From the NCBI GenBank assembly GCA_004794655.1, contig SMMW01000585.1, forward strand, positions 7,501,501-7,565,500: 64,000 bases of DNA, in the 5' to 3' direction. Positions 1-14,400 of the stretch are shown in pieces. Under the pieces are notes generated by a model that was not told the DNA's origin, did not search any database, and saw only the letters and a list, made by a program, of their open reading frames with translations. Every line of letters begins with the position of its first letter. Within the stretch, counting starts at the first letter, position 1. The translations under genes were made by a program, and so were the position numbers. The stretch is from Marisa cornuarietis (lineage: Eukaryota; Mollusca; Gastropoda; Architaenioglossa; Ampullariidae).

Positions 1-468
1 TGTCAATTGGTTTTATGCATTTGAGACTAAGTAGACTTAATTTTTAAAAATTTGCAATTTGCAGGTTGTTAATTGAAATTATAATTTGTGTGGTTGTACT
101 TTACATTAAGGATTACATTATAAATGTATAGATAATATGCAAGTAAGAAATATGAGGATGTCAAAAGAAAACTTAAAAAACAAAGTGAAGCATAAAAACA
201 AATAAGGTTTAATTTTAGTTTTGTTTTTGTTTTTTGGGTGGGTTTTTTTTATTTAATACTGGAGTTGGCTGTAACTTTTTTTGAGCAGAATATGATCAAC
301 ACAGCAAACAATATTTGCCAAACTGCTTCTTAGCAAAAAAAAGAGTTTTTATGTTCAGATTATAAACAGTCATTATGAGATAATTAGTGGTCAGTATTGC
401 TGCTGGTGCCACAGTGATTATATTTTCAATAGTTTTTGTCAAATGATAAAGCTATATATCTTCTGCAG

Positions 469-3400
469 CACCCTTCCCTACAAGTGGGCCACCACCAACA
501 CAGCCTATTCCTCCACCTGGTGTGCGCCCTCCTGTCCCTGGAGTTAGACCTTTCATTCCAGGTACTTACGCTTTTGGACGTTCATATCTCACACTTACTT
601 TTGCTTGCTAGAAACAATTTATTCCTCAAAATCCCCAACAATACAGAGTAAAAGCATGGAGGCCTCAGACTCCCTTTAAAAAAAAGAAAAAAATTATGTA
701 GTTATCATTTTTGACAGAAGTAAAATCTTGATTGATTGCTTGTGTGTGAGAGAGAGTTGGGGCCATTTTCAAACAAAAAGCTATGGAAGGTAGTGATGTT
801 GATGTTGAAAAAAACCTTTAAAGCAGAGTCTTAGCTGAATGATCCTTCCCAGTTGAACCTGGTTTTGGCAGAAAAAAGTTATTTTTAATTTAAATCCATT
901 CATGTTAAAAGTAGCAGCACCATAGTGAGCAGTGGTAATTTGCAAAAATGTGAAAAAGGCAACAGCTTGATTGTTTTAAATGGAATAAAATAAATGCAAA
1001 ATGTCAAAATAAACCACAGTAAATATTACATGGAGAATAATATATTGATAAGCAGCAAAATAAAAAAGTCCCTTTCTCTAGTATCTGACTAAACGACCAT
1101 ATGGAAAATCCAGTGCTTTACAGAATGCATCCTGCTGTGACTTTTTTAACTACCATTTCTTTTGCTATTAAAAAAGGAACATACAGAATTGTTTGCCATG
1201 TCATTCACACATGGGAGCAGCCATTTTCTAAGGGTTCTTTATAGATTTGGGCAAATCAAGAAACAAACCATAGATTACTGATAATCACAAGACTAGTTCA
1301 TAGTTTCTTTTTGTCTCTTTCAACATTAGAGCTTAGCCAATCAGCGTCAGGGATTGATTAGCAGATGAAGCGTTTCCATACTGTGTGAAAATGTTTTAAC
1401 CCTGAACCTAGTTTGTGACGTGTGTTCAGAGCACGCATTTCCCTAGTTAAGAACAAAACTGGGATCAGCAGAAAAAAATGGGAGTCTGCATTAATTGCTG
1501 ATCCTTCTGAACCAAGCTCAGATTGGAAAGAATTGTCTAGTTAAGCATGGCATCACTTGTGTAGATATTTCAAACAGCAAAGTTCATGAGGGATTTATAA
1601 GCTGTATTGGTTAAAGTCAGCACAGTAGAATGAGGAAGGGATAATGGAAGCTGCACCTTTGCTTGGTTGAAGATTTCTTGTTGAAGAGAAAGTTTTTGAT
1701 TTTTTAAAGCATCTTTTGTGGACCTAGGGGGACCACCACCACATCTACCACCAGTCTCTGCAGCCCCTCTCCCAGGACCCCCACCTCCAGCACCCCACGT
1801 CAATCCTGCATTCTTTGCTCCACCTCCTACTCATGCTCAGGCACCTTTGCCAGTGGTAAGTCTGATGCTAGGCATGGTGGCATTTTTACGGAAAAGGAAA
1901 ATTATAGTTTGTAGAGTAGTTGGTCCTGAAAATACATTTTTTCAATATCCTTAAGATAGCATAACTATCACATGTTTGTGACTAAAACAATATCATTTTA
2001 CATGTTTCTTAGAAACTAGGGAGCTGGCAAGCTTGACAATGCTACATTGGCCAGTTCAGATAGTGTATGCGACAGGAGCTCTGTATGATAGAGTTAATAT
2101 TTGAGACCTGCAAGGTATTTATTCATTGTTACTGATTAAGAATCTGTTGTGCTCCATTTTTGATGGCATCCTTAGCTGACTCATCCACCTCCTGCTGACC
2201 CATATGCACGTCCACCACCTGTTTCACATCCAAGTGACCAATATGGTCGTCCTATCCTGGACAGGTAAATTTCACCTGTTACCTAGTTAAGTTTTTTATG
2301 TATTCTACCATTTATGATAAAACTCAAAATTTAAAAAAATTAAAGCCTGTCATGTCATTGTTATGTTATTCAAAAGTATGCACAGTTATTAAAATTTTTC
2401 CATGTCACTTTTTTGTGCTCGTTCCCACTCCTTTACCAGAAGATATGTTAAGTGTATGCTGCAGTTGATAAAAAGCTATTACTAATAAGTTTTCAAAGAC
2501 TTAACCTTTGGTAGTCACATCTACCTGTGAAGTATGATTCAAGATGACTTGTTTGCATAATATGCATTCAGAATAGTTTCTGTTAAATTTCATGACCACT
2601 TCATCCTCCACCTTCTGGTTGTAGCATTAAGCAGGTTTATGTTATTGTAGTCTTTCGTTCAGCTTTTTTTTTTTTTTTTTTTTACAGCTCCTCGCAGCGC
2701 CGTCATGAGCCTCCACCTCCTGCTATTAGTGACCAGGAATTTGAGGAAATCTTTCAGCGCAACAAAACTGTGTCATCTTCTGCAATCAACCGTGCTGTAA
2801 TGGATGCTAGTTCTGGTGAGTTTCTTTAGAAATTTTGTTTGCTTGAGATTGCAAATTTCTGAAAGGAAACTTATTTCATGGACACCAACTGACCTTCAAG
2901 GTGTTATATGGAACAGGAAGTGGAAACAGACAATATTATGTGCTCATGTGGTGGGTATTTTGAGAAATAACCCTAGTTTTATGTATGCTGCAGGTGACTT
3001 TGCCAGTGCAATTGAGACTCTGGTGACTGCAATCTCCCTTATTAAGCAGTCCAAAATCGCATCAGATGACAGATGCAAAATTCTTATCAGTTCCTTGCAA
3101 GACACATTGCATGGAATTGAGGAAAAATCATACGGCTCAAGGTTTGTTAATAATAGTACACACTACCTTTATTTGCAGAAGTGTTTTTTAAGTGTTTACG
3201 GGTGAGAGGTTGATGCATTCTTGTATGTGTAGCATTTTTTTTTTCTTAAAATCTCATTAAATGTTTTTCTGTTAAATTTTGTTTACATTCATCTTCTGCT
3301 GACATCTTGATTTTGATTCCTTCTCTCTCCCCACCCCTCAACTCACCAAAGCCGTGGAAGCAGTGGTGGCCGTCGTTCCAGGTCCCGTGACAGAGACCGT

Positions 3401-3598
3401 GAAAGAGAGCGGGGTGAGAAACGATCACGCAGTCATCGTTCACGCAGTCGTGACCGCGAGTACCGGGAACGCAGTCGTGATCGAGAGCGCCACTATGACG
3501 AGCGTCACCGTGAAAGGGAGCGTGGTGAGAGGGAACGCAGTGATAGAGAGCGGGAGCGGGAATATGCTTCCAGCAGCTCTGGCCGCAGTCGCCACTAA
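469..3598 (+). CDS. CPSF6: Cleavage and polyadenylation specificity factor subunit 6, 3' part (six coding exons)
   Basis: CPSF6 (CFIm68) pairs with NUDT21 in the nuclear cleavage factor Im complex, which binds UGUA sites and sets poly(A) site choice. Exons are 469-561, 1728-1855, 2176-2264, 2688-2815, 2994-3141 and 3352-3598. All have GT-AG borders and compatible phases, and together give 276 residues ending at TAA 3596-3598. In order: a proline-rich linker (exons 1-3, with the family's HVNPAFF motif), a conserved helical block ([10 protein letters not shown], then [15 protein letters not shown] and [13 protein letters not shown]), and an RS-like tail rich in SR, RD and RE pairs. The helical block is near-identical to vertebrate CPSF6 and closer to it than to the paralog CPSF7. 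The N-terminal RRM and first proline stretch lie left of the window. No damage is visible. Confidence 0.95.
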
Positions 3599-6585
3599 AT
3601 ACTTTCAGCCTTTCTTCCTTTAAAATCTCATGGTAAGTATGGTGTCTTTTTGGTTGGTAAGTCCATAGTGTGTGACAATGCATTATCGTAGACCTCTTTC
3701 AGTACAGTGAGATAATTCCACAAAGAAGTGGAAACAGAGTGTTTGAAAAAAAATCATAACAAAAATAAAAAAGAAACATTTGAGCAATACTGTTACAATT
3801 AATGTTTAAAAAAAGATTTTTCTCAAGTTATTGGTATAACTTTCCATAAAAATAAGACAAATAGGTTCATAATAATGGCACTGTGTATTGTTTTTACCAT
3901 GGCTGTCATGAGTATGAAAGCATTGAACATTGCCATTTCTCAGGGTTGATTTTATTCCTTTCCTCAGTCCTTCCCACTTCCCCCATTCCCACAAGATTTA
4001 AAATATTTTTGTGGGTGAGATATATTTGATGCCAATATAATGTTTTTATCATATACTTGTTGGAGAGTTCCCTCCACAACTTCTAATTTAGGTGGACTAG
4101 ACAAATAATGCCTTTTTTTTTCTTTTATATGGTTTACAAAGTATAGATGATGTTTGTCCTTGACCCATTTTCTCTGGTTGAGGATATGAGGTATTGGGCC
4201 TAGCATATTCCAATCACAATGTAATATACTTTTTAACACAGTTTTGGTTGGTTTTGTTTTTTTGTTTTTTTTGTTTTTTTTTTTTTTTTTGCTTATATAC
4301 TCTTAGGCAGTTCTACTTTAGGGTAGAGATTAGTTTGTGTTTGGCCTGGTGGTTGACCTTAATTATTCATGGTAATAAGTAAAACATTGCATTTGGTAAA
4401 CTGTGTGCATGCGTGTGTGCACGTGTGTGTCTGATGGACTGTATGCAGACATATAATATCATTGCCTGGTTGCTTGATATCTGTACCACTTTCTGTTACG
4501 AAGGAAACTTATGGCAGACTTTTATTTCTGATGAATTTGTTGCGTTATTTGTGAACTTTTAGCTAACGCAACTGGGGGAAAACAAATTTAGAAACTTTGT
4601 TAGTTATTATTTCTTTCAGTCTGCTTTGTCATTGATCAAGGTCTTCATCCATCCTTTCTATGTCTATGGTCTTTCTCCTTTGTTTTCTGTTATTCTCAGT
4701 ATCTTATTTTTTTCTATATTCTCTCTCCTTTTTCTTCCCCCCTCCTCCCTTCCTTCCTCCCATTTGGTCTCCTGCACTTTTCTCTCCCTCACCTTTTCTG
4801 TCAGTCACTTTATCATTCATAACGTATTTGTGGCTTGGATGTAATGGCTTATTAAAATATTATCATATGGTACTATGATGTCCTTGTACAACAGGTTCTT
4901 ATAAATGTGGGAAACATGTCTTAAATGTACTTACCCAAAAAAAAGGTCTTCGTGCATTCAAAATGCTCTATTTGAAGTAGTTTCACGTTTAACAGTCTCA
5001 AGTCCATTACTGTGATGTTTTTGTTTAAAAGAAAAGGTGTGCAAAATGTGAACAGCCTTTACAGGGTTAAGCTGCTGTTTTTACCTTTTCTGTGATGGAA
5101 ATGGGGATGTGTGATTGTTGATCTAGCCTAGATTGGTATGTGGGCTTAAAAGCAATTGGCCTTATGTTGGAATCAATGAAAATGTAATTATGCATCCAGG
5201 ATGTCCTTTTAACAAGGTCTTTAGATTCATTTTGTTTGTTCGATTTTTTTTTCTTCGGTCAGATTTCTGTATCTTTCATTTATTTTTATACCCCAACATT
5301 CTCTGGATTGACTGAACTTGGTTACAGCCAAAACTTTCAATTCCCTGCAGATTTCCTGGCAAATGCATGTTCATTATAAAGGCTTTAGTTATACATAAAT
5401 ATATTTAATTTTTATGTTATTAAAAATGCTATTATCTGATAAAATGGAGGTTTATGATTATGTAAAGTGGTGGTTATTGTGGATGCATTATTTGTAAAAC
5501 TAGTTAAGTTGAGTTTATCTTTCTCCTGTGTTGGAACTTTGTTCTGGTGTTTGTTTTGTCATGTTCATTTCTGGGTGTGTAACACAGTAAGATACATTGC
5601 TATGTGCCATGTGCTACAAATCACAGCAACAGTGGTCATGCCATTTGTGCTAATAGATGCAAAATTGTATCTAAACTCTGTGTGCCTTTTTGTGAAGAGG
5701 GTACTAAGAGATAAGAAATGTTCTCTATGATAAGAAATTTAACACTATCTGAAAACTTTCTTTGTCATTGTAATTAGCAATCTCTGGTCCCCTCAATGTA
5801 TTTCTTAATGTGTCATTTAATATTGTGTTTATTCAAAATAATGCAAGTGCTGTATTATGTACACAGTTCTTGAAACGACAGACTGTAAATGTGTATAGAA
5901 GAGTGACCAGGTAATTTGAAATACACTTCCACAGGACAGTTTTAATTGCTAAGCATAGACACAATGTAATAATTACACCTTCACAGGGCCAACCTGGCGT
6001 GACCACTGTTACTAGAGACAACTGCACCTTTGTGTTCAGTTGTTCCAGTGTTAGGCCTGTAATCTGTTAACATGTCAAAAACCATTTTCTCTCCATCTGT
6101 TGTCTCCAGGTGTTTCATCTGGGCAGGTGCCACCTGTCTCAAGTCAAGTGTTGTTAGGTTTCAGTAAAAGGTCATGTGATTGACATGTTCTCCTATGTAG
6201 AGCACCCTCATTTTCATTAAACGTAATGGCACATGCCTGTCAGATTATGTACTGCATTTGGCCCCGTGATTAGCTGTTTTTGTAAAGATTATAATTTGTA
6301 TAGGGATGAGCAATGTTTTAAGGCAGAGATTGTAGGAATGCTGCACCTGGGAACAAGACAAGTTGCATCACAGACGACAGATTGCTGCATCGTTTCAGCT
6401 TCACTTCAGTCATCAGCATCTCGGATTGGTGACCTTGCTTCAAAAGACAGACAGTTATGTCTAGCTTTGAAAAACTTTTCAGTTTTTTTTTTTAATCGCC
6501 TCTTCATTTCAAAGTCTTTTTCATACCCGATAAAAGTTTTAGCGTAGTTCATTTATCAATAAAGGTGCAAGTACCTGTGTGTTTT
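3599..6585 (+). other. CPSF6: Probable CPSF6 3' untranslated region
   Basis: No coding exon is visible after the CPSF6 stop. The sequence is AT-rich with long T tracts (for example around 4260-4290). The end is inferred from an AATAAA at 6558-6563 followed about 15-35 bases later by a GT/T-rich downstream element. Earlier A-rich AATAAA-like strings (near 3764) could give a shorter form. The end point is inference. Confidence 0.45.
6558..6563 (+). promoter_or_regulatory. Candidate poly(A) signal for CPSF6
   Basis: This is a canonical AATAAA hexamer with a GT-rich run (tgtgtgtttttgg) shortly after it, the usual layout of a strong animal cleavage site. It is the best-looking signal downstream of the CPSF6 stop, but there is no transcript evidence here. 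Confidence 0.45.
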
Positions 6586-6589
6586 TGGT

Positions 6590-9500
6590 CTTGTTCCATT
6601 TCCTGTACATAAGCGTATGAGCTTTCATCGTGGTTTCTTTTTTTTTTTAAATTTTGGCTTTGTTAAATAAGGGAATGTTTGTGTCTGTGCGTGTGTTCAT
6701 GAATTTCTATTCGGAGATAAGATGGTTCTCATTTGTACACTTGCTCGCCATGAAAGTCAATCATTTGGAGAAAAAGAAATCTCCAGAAGCCTTAACCTGC
6801 CCAGTCTTAAATCAGTCATGGTGAATATTTCATGTAATAAAGTGCACAATTTGTGGTGTTAACATTAATGATTCTACCCACCCAAACAACCCTGTATTTA
6901 AAGTTTCATGGTTTAGCGCATATAGCATACATAAAAGTTGTCACTTAGATTTATTACTGGGCATGTTTAGCGCTTCATGGAGAACATAGCATTGGATACG
7001 CACGAGATTAGCTCACAAGGTGTTGCATGATGTATTTTATTAAATGGTCTCAAAGGGGTTCTAATAATTCATTTCAGAACTTTGCCATGTTATAAGATAA
7101 TTTTATATTGCAACAATTACATTATGTGTTATATTTTGTCCTGGGAAGTTTCACAGAATATGATAGTGGTTTGCAGCTCTGAGCATACATCTCTGAAAAA
7201 TCACTTTGATTACATGCTAAAAAAAAAAAATTAAAGTTAAGCAATGTGTGGTTTTGAAAAGTTCACACAAGAACAAGTTTTTACCATTTGTTGGGTTTCT
7301 AAAGCTTGTCCAATCACTGAAAGGGTTCAAAGACTTCAAAGTGCTGCTCTGCTTTTTTTAATGGACTTATGTGGCAAATCAGAGTATACAAAAGAAAACA
7401 AGTGGCTTTTTTAAGCTCCCTGGCCATATTTGTAATCTATTGAAAACATTCTTTTGTATAAAGAACTTCCATCTGAATCTTTTATGTCCATCAGTAAATC
7501 TAGTTTTTTTAAGGTGAAGGGAGGGAATGCTGTAAATTGTAAAAGTCAAATAAATTGTACAAATGTTATGAGAAGCTTTATAAGAATCCTACCTAATAAA
7601 AGTTTAATTAGGCTGCTTCAAAAGAAAATATGTATATATAATCTGAAATGTAGGCATTCGCCCTTCCTGGGAGCTCTAGCTAGTTATCTTTTTTGTGCTT
7701 TTTTTTTCAAGAGAACCTTTGCTAAAGCCGTAGTTTAAACCAACAAATTTTGTTCAAAGTATCTACAAGTTGGACACAGAAATAATAGTGTAATGAGCTT
7801 TATTTTTATAATGCACAGTTGTGTGGTCATTTTTCAGTACTGACAGTATACTTGTGACTTTTTTCTTTAAAATGTAGAAGTAGATTATGTCAGTTATACT
7901 CCTGAGGTTGAGGCATCTCTTCCATGGTTTTGGAAACTGAAGAAAGAGATGGTGAGCAAGAAGCTGGCTGCAGCAGTGGGCATTTGTATTCCTTAAAATT
8001 ATGTCAGTAGACAATTTAGGTTAAGCTTTAATATAAGCATACACAAGTGGACTAGCCACAGAGTGGTACTTAAAACTGAAAAATATTACTTCTTTCTTAC
8101 ATATAAGTCATCAAATTTAAAAATGATTAATGGGGTACAATTTTTTAATGACAGTGCAGATACTGTTTCTCCAAATCTAGGCAAATACCACCATTTAAGC
8201 AGAAAAAAGTCAGTGACACATGTCAGGATTGTATAAAGATAGGTTTGTGTTGTGAAAACCTTGCCCAACGGGAGAGCTGGGACCACCTGTGTGTAAATGA
8301 GACCTTTTTTTGTGCATGGCAGGTGTGTATCTCAAGAACAGATTTGATGAAATAGAGCTTTGTTCTGAGCTTTATCCAGTTGTTAAAATTTGCACTCCAT
8401 TGATCCTTTAAAGGTTAGCTTGAGACTTGGACCACATTTTTATCCATTCCCATTCTCCACTTCATGATGGAATAATAAGTCACATTGGTTGGTAAGGGAT
8501 ATAATTAGAAATTTAAAACAGACCAATCTTCAAATTTATCTCTGTAGGTGCACTTGCTGTTGACATAACAGTCTGCGTTAGAACCCTGCTTAGCCCAAAT
8601 GTATTGTGAGCTGAAAGATAATGGTTAATTCTGCTTATTTTGCACATATTTGATTCAAAGGTTTGTTCATAAAATCAAAACATAAAGCATGCCATTCTAA
8701 AAACAAGTGTTAGAACTTGAAAAGTATATTTAATATTCTAGAAAAGCAAGTTTAAAGACATTTATTTTATGTATGTGAATGCTAAACTGGTACATAAGTT
8801 CTGTGCTTAAAATATATTTAGAAACTATAAGATTTCGATGCTGTATATACAGGGAAAATTTGGTATTACAAGCTTCTTTACCTTTGTTAAAAGAAGTAGT
8901 AAAATGTAGACAATTATTTCTTTCAGAAAAAAAACTGTCTTAGAAAATTTTGTATTTCTTCTCTTACTTTAGATTACAATCTGATTCTCTGCTTATCTAA
9001 TATATGTCCATTTCCTTCCTGCCTTTTTTTTTTAAGATTGGAATCTTTGTAAATTGTGACTGCCGACACTAAAAATTGACAAAAAGTCTTTCAGATATAT
9101 GCATAAATAATGAAAAGATATGACAGTTATATTCACCAATGCAGAAAAAGCTTAGAATTGTTGGTTTAAGCGGTATTTTAAGATTTTGTTTCCTGTGGTA
9201 CTTTCCTAAATTCACCACCACTTAGTTTATGACAGTGCTGAGCATGTGTGCAAATAATTACATTCCAGTTATTTGTAAGTATTACACAAGATTTTGCTTA
9301 CTCGTTCAGAACACAACTGTTCATACTGAGGGTAAAGAAAGCATGGGGATTATGACATATTTATTTCAGGGGCTTGTCAGAAAATTGTGAGCAACAAGAA
9401 ATATATTTCAAAGTGCACTCTGGTGCAACGGATTTTTTTTCAGTAGCTGAGTCTTGTCACAAAATGTTTACACCAAAATCTGAGCAGATATTGGTGTGCT

Positions 9501-10788
9501 TTTCACAAGATCAAATATTGACATTCACATCTGTGTACAGAAAGGGGCAAAACAGCGACATTATTGTGGTGTATTCCCCACAGTGCTTGGTGGGTGACCA
9601 TATTATGTTAGTTTTGGTCCATTCTGTGCAGAAGTGAAAATGCCAATTCATTTAACATTTGAAAATTAGAATCTATACCTGGCCATTTTAGACAAAGTGA
9701 TTATATTTACTTAAAAGTTCAGTGCCTGATATCAGGGTACATTCTTCAGGTGTTGGAATTTTGCTTAAAAGGCTTACTTTTTTCCTCAAGGGTCTGAAAT
9801 TTAGATTTGGAAACCATATTTTAACAACAATAAATATGTGTATGAAAGAAAGAAAGTATAAGAGTGACAGTTTTTAATTACAGCTTTGGAAAAGGTTTTC
9901 CCAATGCTCATTGCAAATTTTTTTCTGGGCTCTATGCTGATCTCCATGTTTTTGTTGGTAAATATAAATTTCGATTGTTTTGTCAATGATGTACCTATAA
10001 TTAATGTAATTTTTCAAGCAATATAGTAAACCAGCATGAATTCATGGGGATACTAAGGAACAGACTAGCTCATAGCTATCATTGAATTTGCTCTTAGTCT
10101 TTATATTTGGATGGATGAATCCTGCTATTAGGTGCAGTAAGGAGCCCTATCTTTTGATCATTTTACTGACTTGAATGAGTTAAATGCAATTAATAAAAAT
10201 TGTATTATTTTTCCTTACATTATCATGCATACTTAGGAGAAATGTTCATGGCTTATCATTCCCACAAAGTAAACCATGGAAGAATTGCTCATCACAGATT
10301 CAAATTATCATTCACAACAACACAAGTGCTCAATCTTTTATGTCCAAAAAAATGTGCAAATCTCTTAAAGTATCTTAAAGGATGCCGCACCTTTACCAGC
10401 TATTGATTGACATATTAATACATTTTGCTTATATTTTGTTGGGATTTTTTAAAAGTAAGAAATCAAGTCTTAAGTATTTGTTTATTTTCAAGAAAAGGGA
10501 CTTAGTTTGGGGGGAAAGGTCTTTATGACCTATAGTATGATTACTTTCTGCTTTTAATTTTCCTTGGATTTATTGCTTGCTTTATTTATGCATAGCAGAG
10601 TGAAACATTTTATTTTTTATGGGTGTTTTTTTTTCATTTTGTTTTGCATGAAGGACAGACAGAAGTTTTGCAGTCTGTACTTAATTTTCATTCCTTGTGG
10701 ATGGATGCTTTATGTTAACTTACATATATCACTTGTTTCTGGCATTTTCATTAACCACTCAAGAGCATTATTTATTCACATTTGGTAT
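6590..10788. other. AT-rich intergenic sequence, no gene seen
   Basis: All open frames here are under 105 codons, show no recognisable domain and have no convincing splice partners. I see no RNA gene or transposon ends. An extended CPSF6 3' UTR past 6.58 kb cannot be excluded. Confidence 0.5.
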
Positions 10789-10794
10789 CTTATT

Positions 10795-11481
10795 CGCGGT
10801 TCCCGGTCGATTTGACTAGGGTCGTTTCGACTAACGTCGATTCGACTAACAGTCGTTTCCACTAGGGTCATTTCGACTAAGTTGTTTCGTCTAACGGTCG
10901 AGTCATCTATAGGATGCATGAAATGCTATAGGACGCATGAAATGGAAAAAAAATTGAAGTGATTTGCATGTTAATAAACGATTTAAATCTTTCATGTAAA
11001 TAGTGCTAATTGTCACACGGACTCAACAAACACTCAAAACGCCCGATGCCGGCAACGCATCCAACCGTCCCTAAGTTTAAAAATTGACGCGCACACATGG
11101 GAACAGTAAAACACACGCATTTATTAAAGATGGAAGAAAATTTGTAAGAGAGAAGAAGAAAGGGTGAACACTGCCAAAAATAATGTCAAGATGACACATA
11201 CAAATAAACGTCCCTGCAGAATGAACAAATTAATGGAAACCAGCGCAGCGCCGTACAGGGGTGCAACCACTCGTAGGGCGGGTACAACATAAGACAACCC
11301 CCCTCCCCGATGCACCTTATAACGAAAGTTGAGGTGAGAGTCGCGAGGAGTCAGGCTGTCATGAAACGGCCCGCGTCCTATAGCATTTCATGTGTCCTAT
11401 AGACGACTCGACCGTTAGACGAAACGACTTGGTCGAACTGACCCTAGTGAAAATGACCGTTAGTCGAAACGACCGGTTACC
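10795..11481. mobile_element. Non-autonomous DNA transposon (MITE) with ~130-bp inverted repeats
   Basis: The two ends are inverted copies of each other: the left starts CGCGGTTCCCGGTCG and the right ends CGACCGGTTACC. Each arm is built of repeated GTCGTTTCGACTAA-like units followed by a CTATAGGA(CG)CATGAAAT motif. CTTATT flanks both sides (10789-10794 and 11482-11487), a candidate 6-bp target duplication. The ~400-bp middle has no transposase. The superfamily is not clear from the ends. Confidence 0.75.
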
Positions 11482-11487
11482 CTTATT

Positions 11488-14400
11488 GGCATATGACAGT
11501 TCACATTATTGGAGACAAGCTATGCAGTGCCTTGCAAGTCTTCACAGCTTTATTGTAAGGATGAAAATGATGGTTTGTATTGTGCAGATTACAAAGATGG
11601 GACTTCTGTGTTTCTCATAGAATATCAAACTAATTCATAATCATTGGTGCAGATGTTTATTGGGGCATTCACATTAGTTTCCTGTACCTTCTGCAACTTT
11701 TGAGCATCACTGTCCAGTATTTAAGGGTTTTACTGGTATGGAAGCAACATGTGAGCAGTTATGCATGATCTGGATAGGGAACAGATTTCACGTAGAAGGG
11801 GTGTGGGGTGTGCATGTCTGTGCACCCCAGTCGCTACTGAAAGTGATTAGTTGCAGAGATAATAAGATGTCAAGAAACTGCCATAGTCTTTCCTGAAGTA
11901 CTATCTAGCACTTGGACCATTCTGTTGATCATATTAAGCTACTTTTGATTTCAGAAGGTTGAAATTTAGTTCGTTGCCCATAGAAAGATGTGAAGAAACT
12001 GCAGATGAATAAGGCTAGCCTCAGACTAAAATGGAAATCTTGTAGTAGTAATGTTTAGACTGCCAGTTATATGGAAAAGTGGAAACTTATTACAAAAGCA
12101 CAGAACTTTTGCATAACATTATGCGGCAAAGCAAACGTATTGAAGAGCAGATGCTGCTCCCCATTCCCTTGTCTTACCATCTGTAAGGGTAGTTTATGCT
12201 TGTTCATGCTGTAAGTCCCATTTCCTTTTTTTTCTTTGTGTGTGTGTGTTTATACACACAGTGTATGAGACAGATAAATATATAAAACTAAATGCTTCTT
12301 TCAGATAGGTTTTATTACCAGAGATTTGCAAATATTTTTCTTATATTTAGGTTGTAAACTTGTAGTAACACATCCAGCTTGCTTAATCAGAATAGACTTG
12401 GTGCTATATCTCCATATGGTTGAATTCCTGTGATGATGACTAATGTGAAAAAGTCATTTATATCACCGTTCATCAGCCATATGTAGACTTTGTATTCAAC
12501 AAACACACAACACTTAAAAAATAGCCTGAGATCGTTGATGTCTTGAGTAAGAGTTGAACTATGAGCGTATTTGTAGGTACACATTTGCTTAAGTGCATCA
12601 TCTTTTCTTCATTACTTTGTAAGTGTAGGACAGAAATCTTGACATTGGAGGTCTTTTGCAGGCATTATTAAATTGTGTGGAATATTTGTGTTTGATAGCA
12701 GTTTGGCTCATCACTCAAATATTTTGAAGTGCAAGAAGAATCCACACTCTTACAGTACCATAAGCCAGGTCTCCAGAACTTAAGAACATCTCAGAGGCAA
12801 AGACATTGGCATAAGCTATCACTGAAATTTTGCAAAAGCACAATCATTATTTGTTCCCCCATTGATGTGTGGGAATATTACAAATTTCTTCAAAAATTTG
12901 CAGACATCGGTTAGAAATATCAGCGACCTGTGTCCACGATGATGGAAAGTATGTGTCAAAAAAACCATAGCTTTTCATCATGCAAAATCTTAAATTATCT
13001 TCTTTCTCTGTCTCTCTCTCTCTCTTGTAAGTTTTGTGTGAAGCTGTGTATGTTGAGGCTTTAATTTGTTTGGGATGGGAGCTGTTTCCTGTATCGAATC
13101 CACAGATACTCCACCCCAATGCTGCAACCAGTTCTTTTTTTCTTTCACTTCACTGGACATCGCAGTCAGAAAGTATGAATGGAGCCAAGAGATGTTAAAT
13201 TTGAATGTATGTACATTTTGAAAAGTTATTTAAAATCTACATTTGATAAAGGCTGTAACTTCAACTTTTCTGTGTTTATTTCAACATATAGCTGACTTAC
13301 ATCAGTACAATAGCAGTTTGTAGGAAGCTGGAACTCATCTTACAATTATGTATAATACTAACAGAACTGCATTTTGTTCTGGGAGTATGGTCGCTCCCTC
13401 ACCAGAGCTCAGATCAGCCTTTTATTGTTTTTATATATGCTCTTTGTGTTGCAATAATCATTGTTTCTAGGGATTATGCTTTTCTGTGAGTTATTTTGCT
13501 TACGAGGAGAAATATATTGATGCTAAGATTTTGTAAACTGAGAAAATGGCAAATGTTCAATATTAACTTAAATGGCGTCCGTCTACAAGCGTTTTATTTT
13601 GCCTAATTCCCACTTATTTTTGTGGAGGTTAAGGAAAAAGATGGGATCAGCTCATACATACAAAAGTGCATGTGTGAACACGCACACGCGAAGACCCATG
13701 TCCAAAAATTACATTGGGAAAGGCATTTTCCATCTTTTCATTAATAAAAATGAAGAATGGCTAATTATTGAGTATTGTGTGTATATGCAGCCGTTGACTA
13801 ATGCATTAGACCAATACAATTGTCATATGTGGTAGTGTACGCCGAACATAAAATTTGTACGAAATGGAGTGCTAAAGGAACTCGCATTAGATCAGTGGGA
13901 AAGTTGTATGTTCGAATAACATTATCAGTTGTAATGCTTTTTAAACGCTTAATTATTTTGTGTCATATTAGCATTTACTTGTGCTTTGAACGAATGTAAC
14001 CAACTAATATGAATCCCCAAAAAGATTTGTTAATTCTTTTATGTTATGAATTTTCTTGGGGTTTTGTGTATTAATCTTCAGTGTTAATATGAAGAGAGGA
14101 AAATGAATTTGATCTGGTATCGGAGATGGAAGTTGTGGATGCAATAGGAAAACTTGTTTTAGTGACCTGTATGGTTGATGGTTGTTATTAACTCGATACT
14201 GCTAGACTGGGAGTAGAACGTCATGTAATGAAAAAATGATGTTTTGTTTGGTAAGGCGCAAGATACGTTTTTTTAAAAAGCAGATGCATGAGCTATTTAT
14301 TCTAAGGACATTTATTTGAAAATGAAAAGATTGCGGTTAGCTTGGTGTAACAATCCTGAAAGAACGGGCTTTTGCTAGTCAGCTTAACAGAAATGTGTTT

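Noticed and set aside
3246..3683. 145-codon minus-strand frame with many His/Cys
   Set aside because: It is the antisense shadow of the CPSF6 RS-domain exon.
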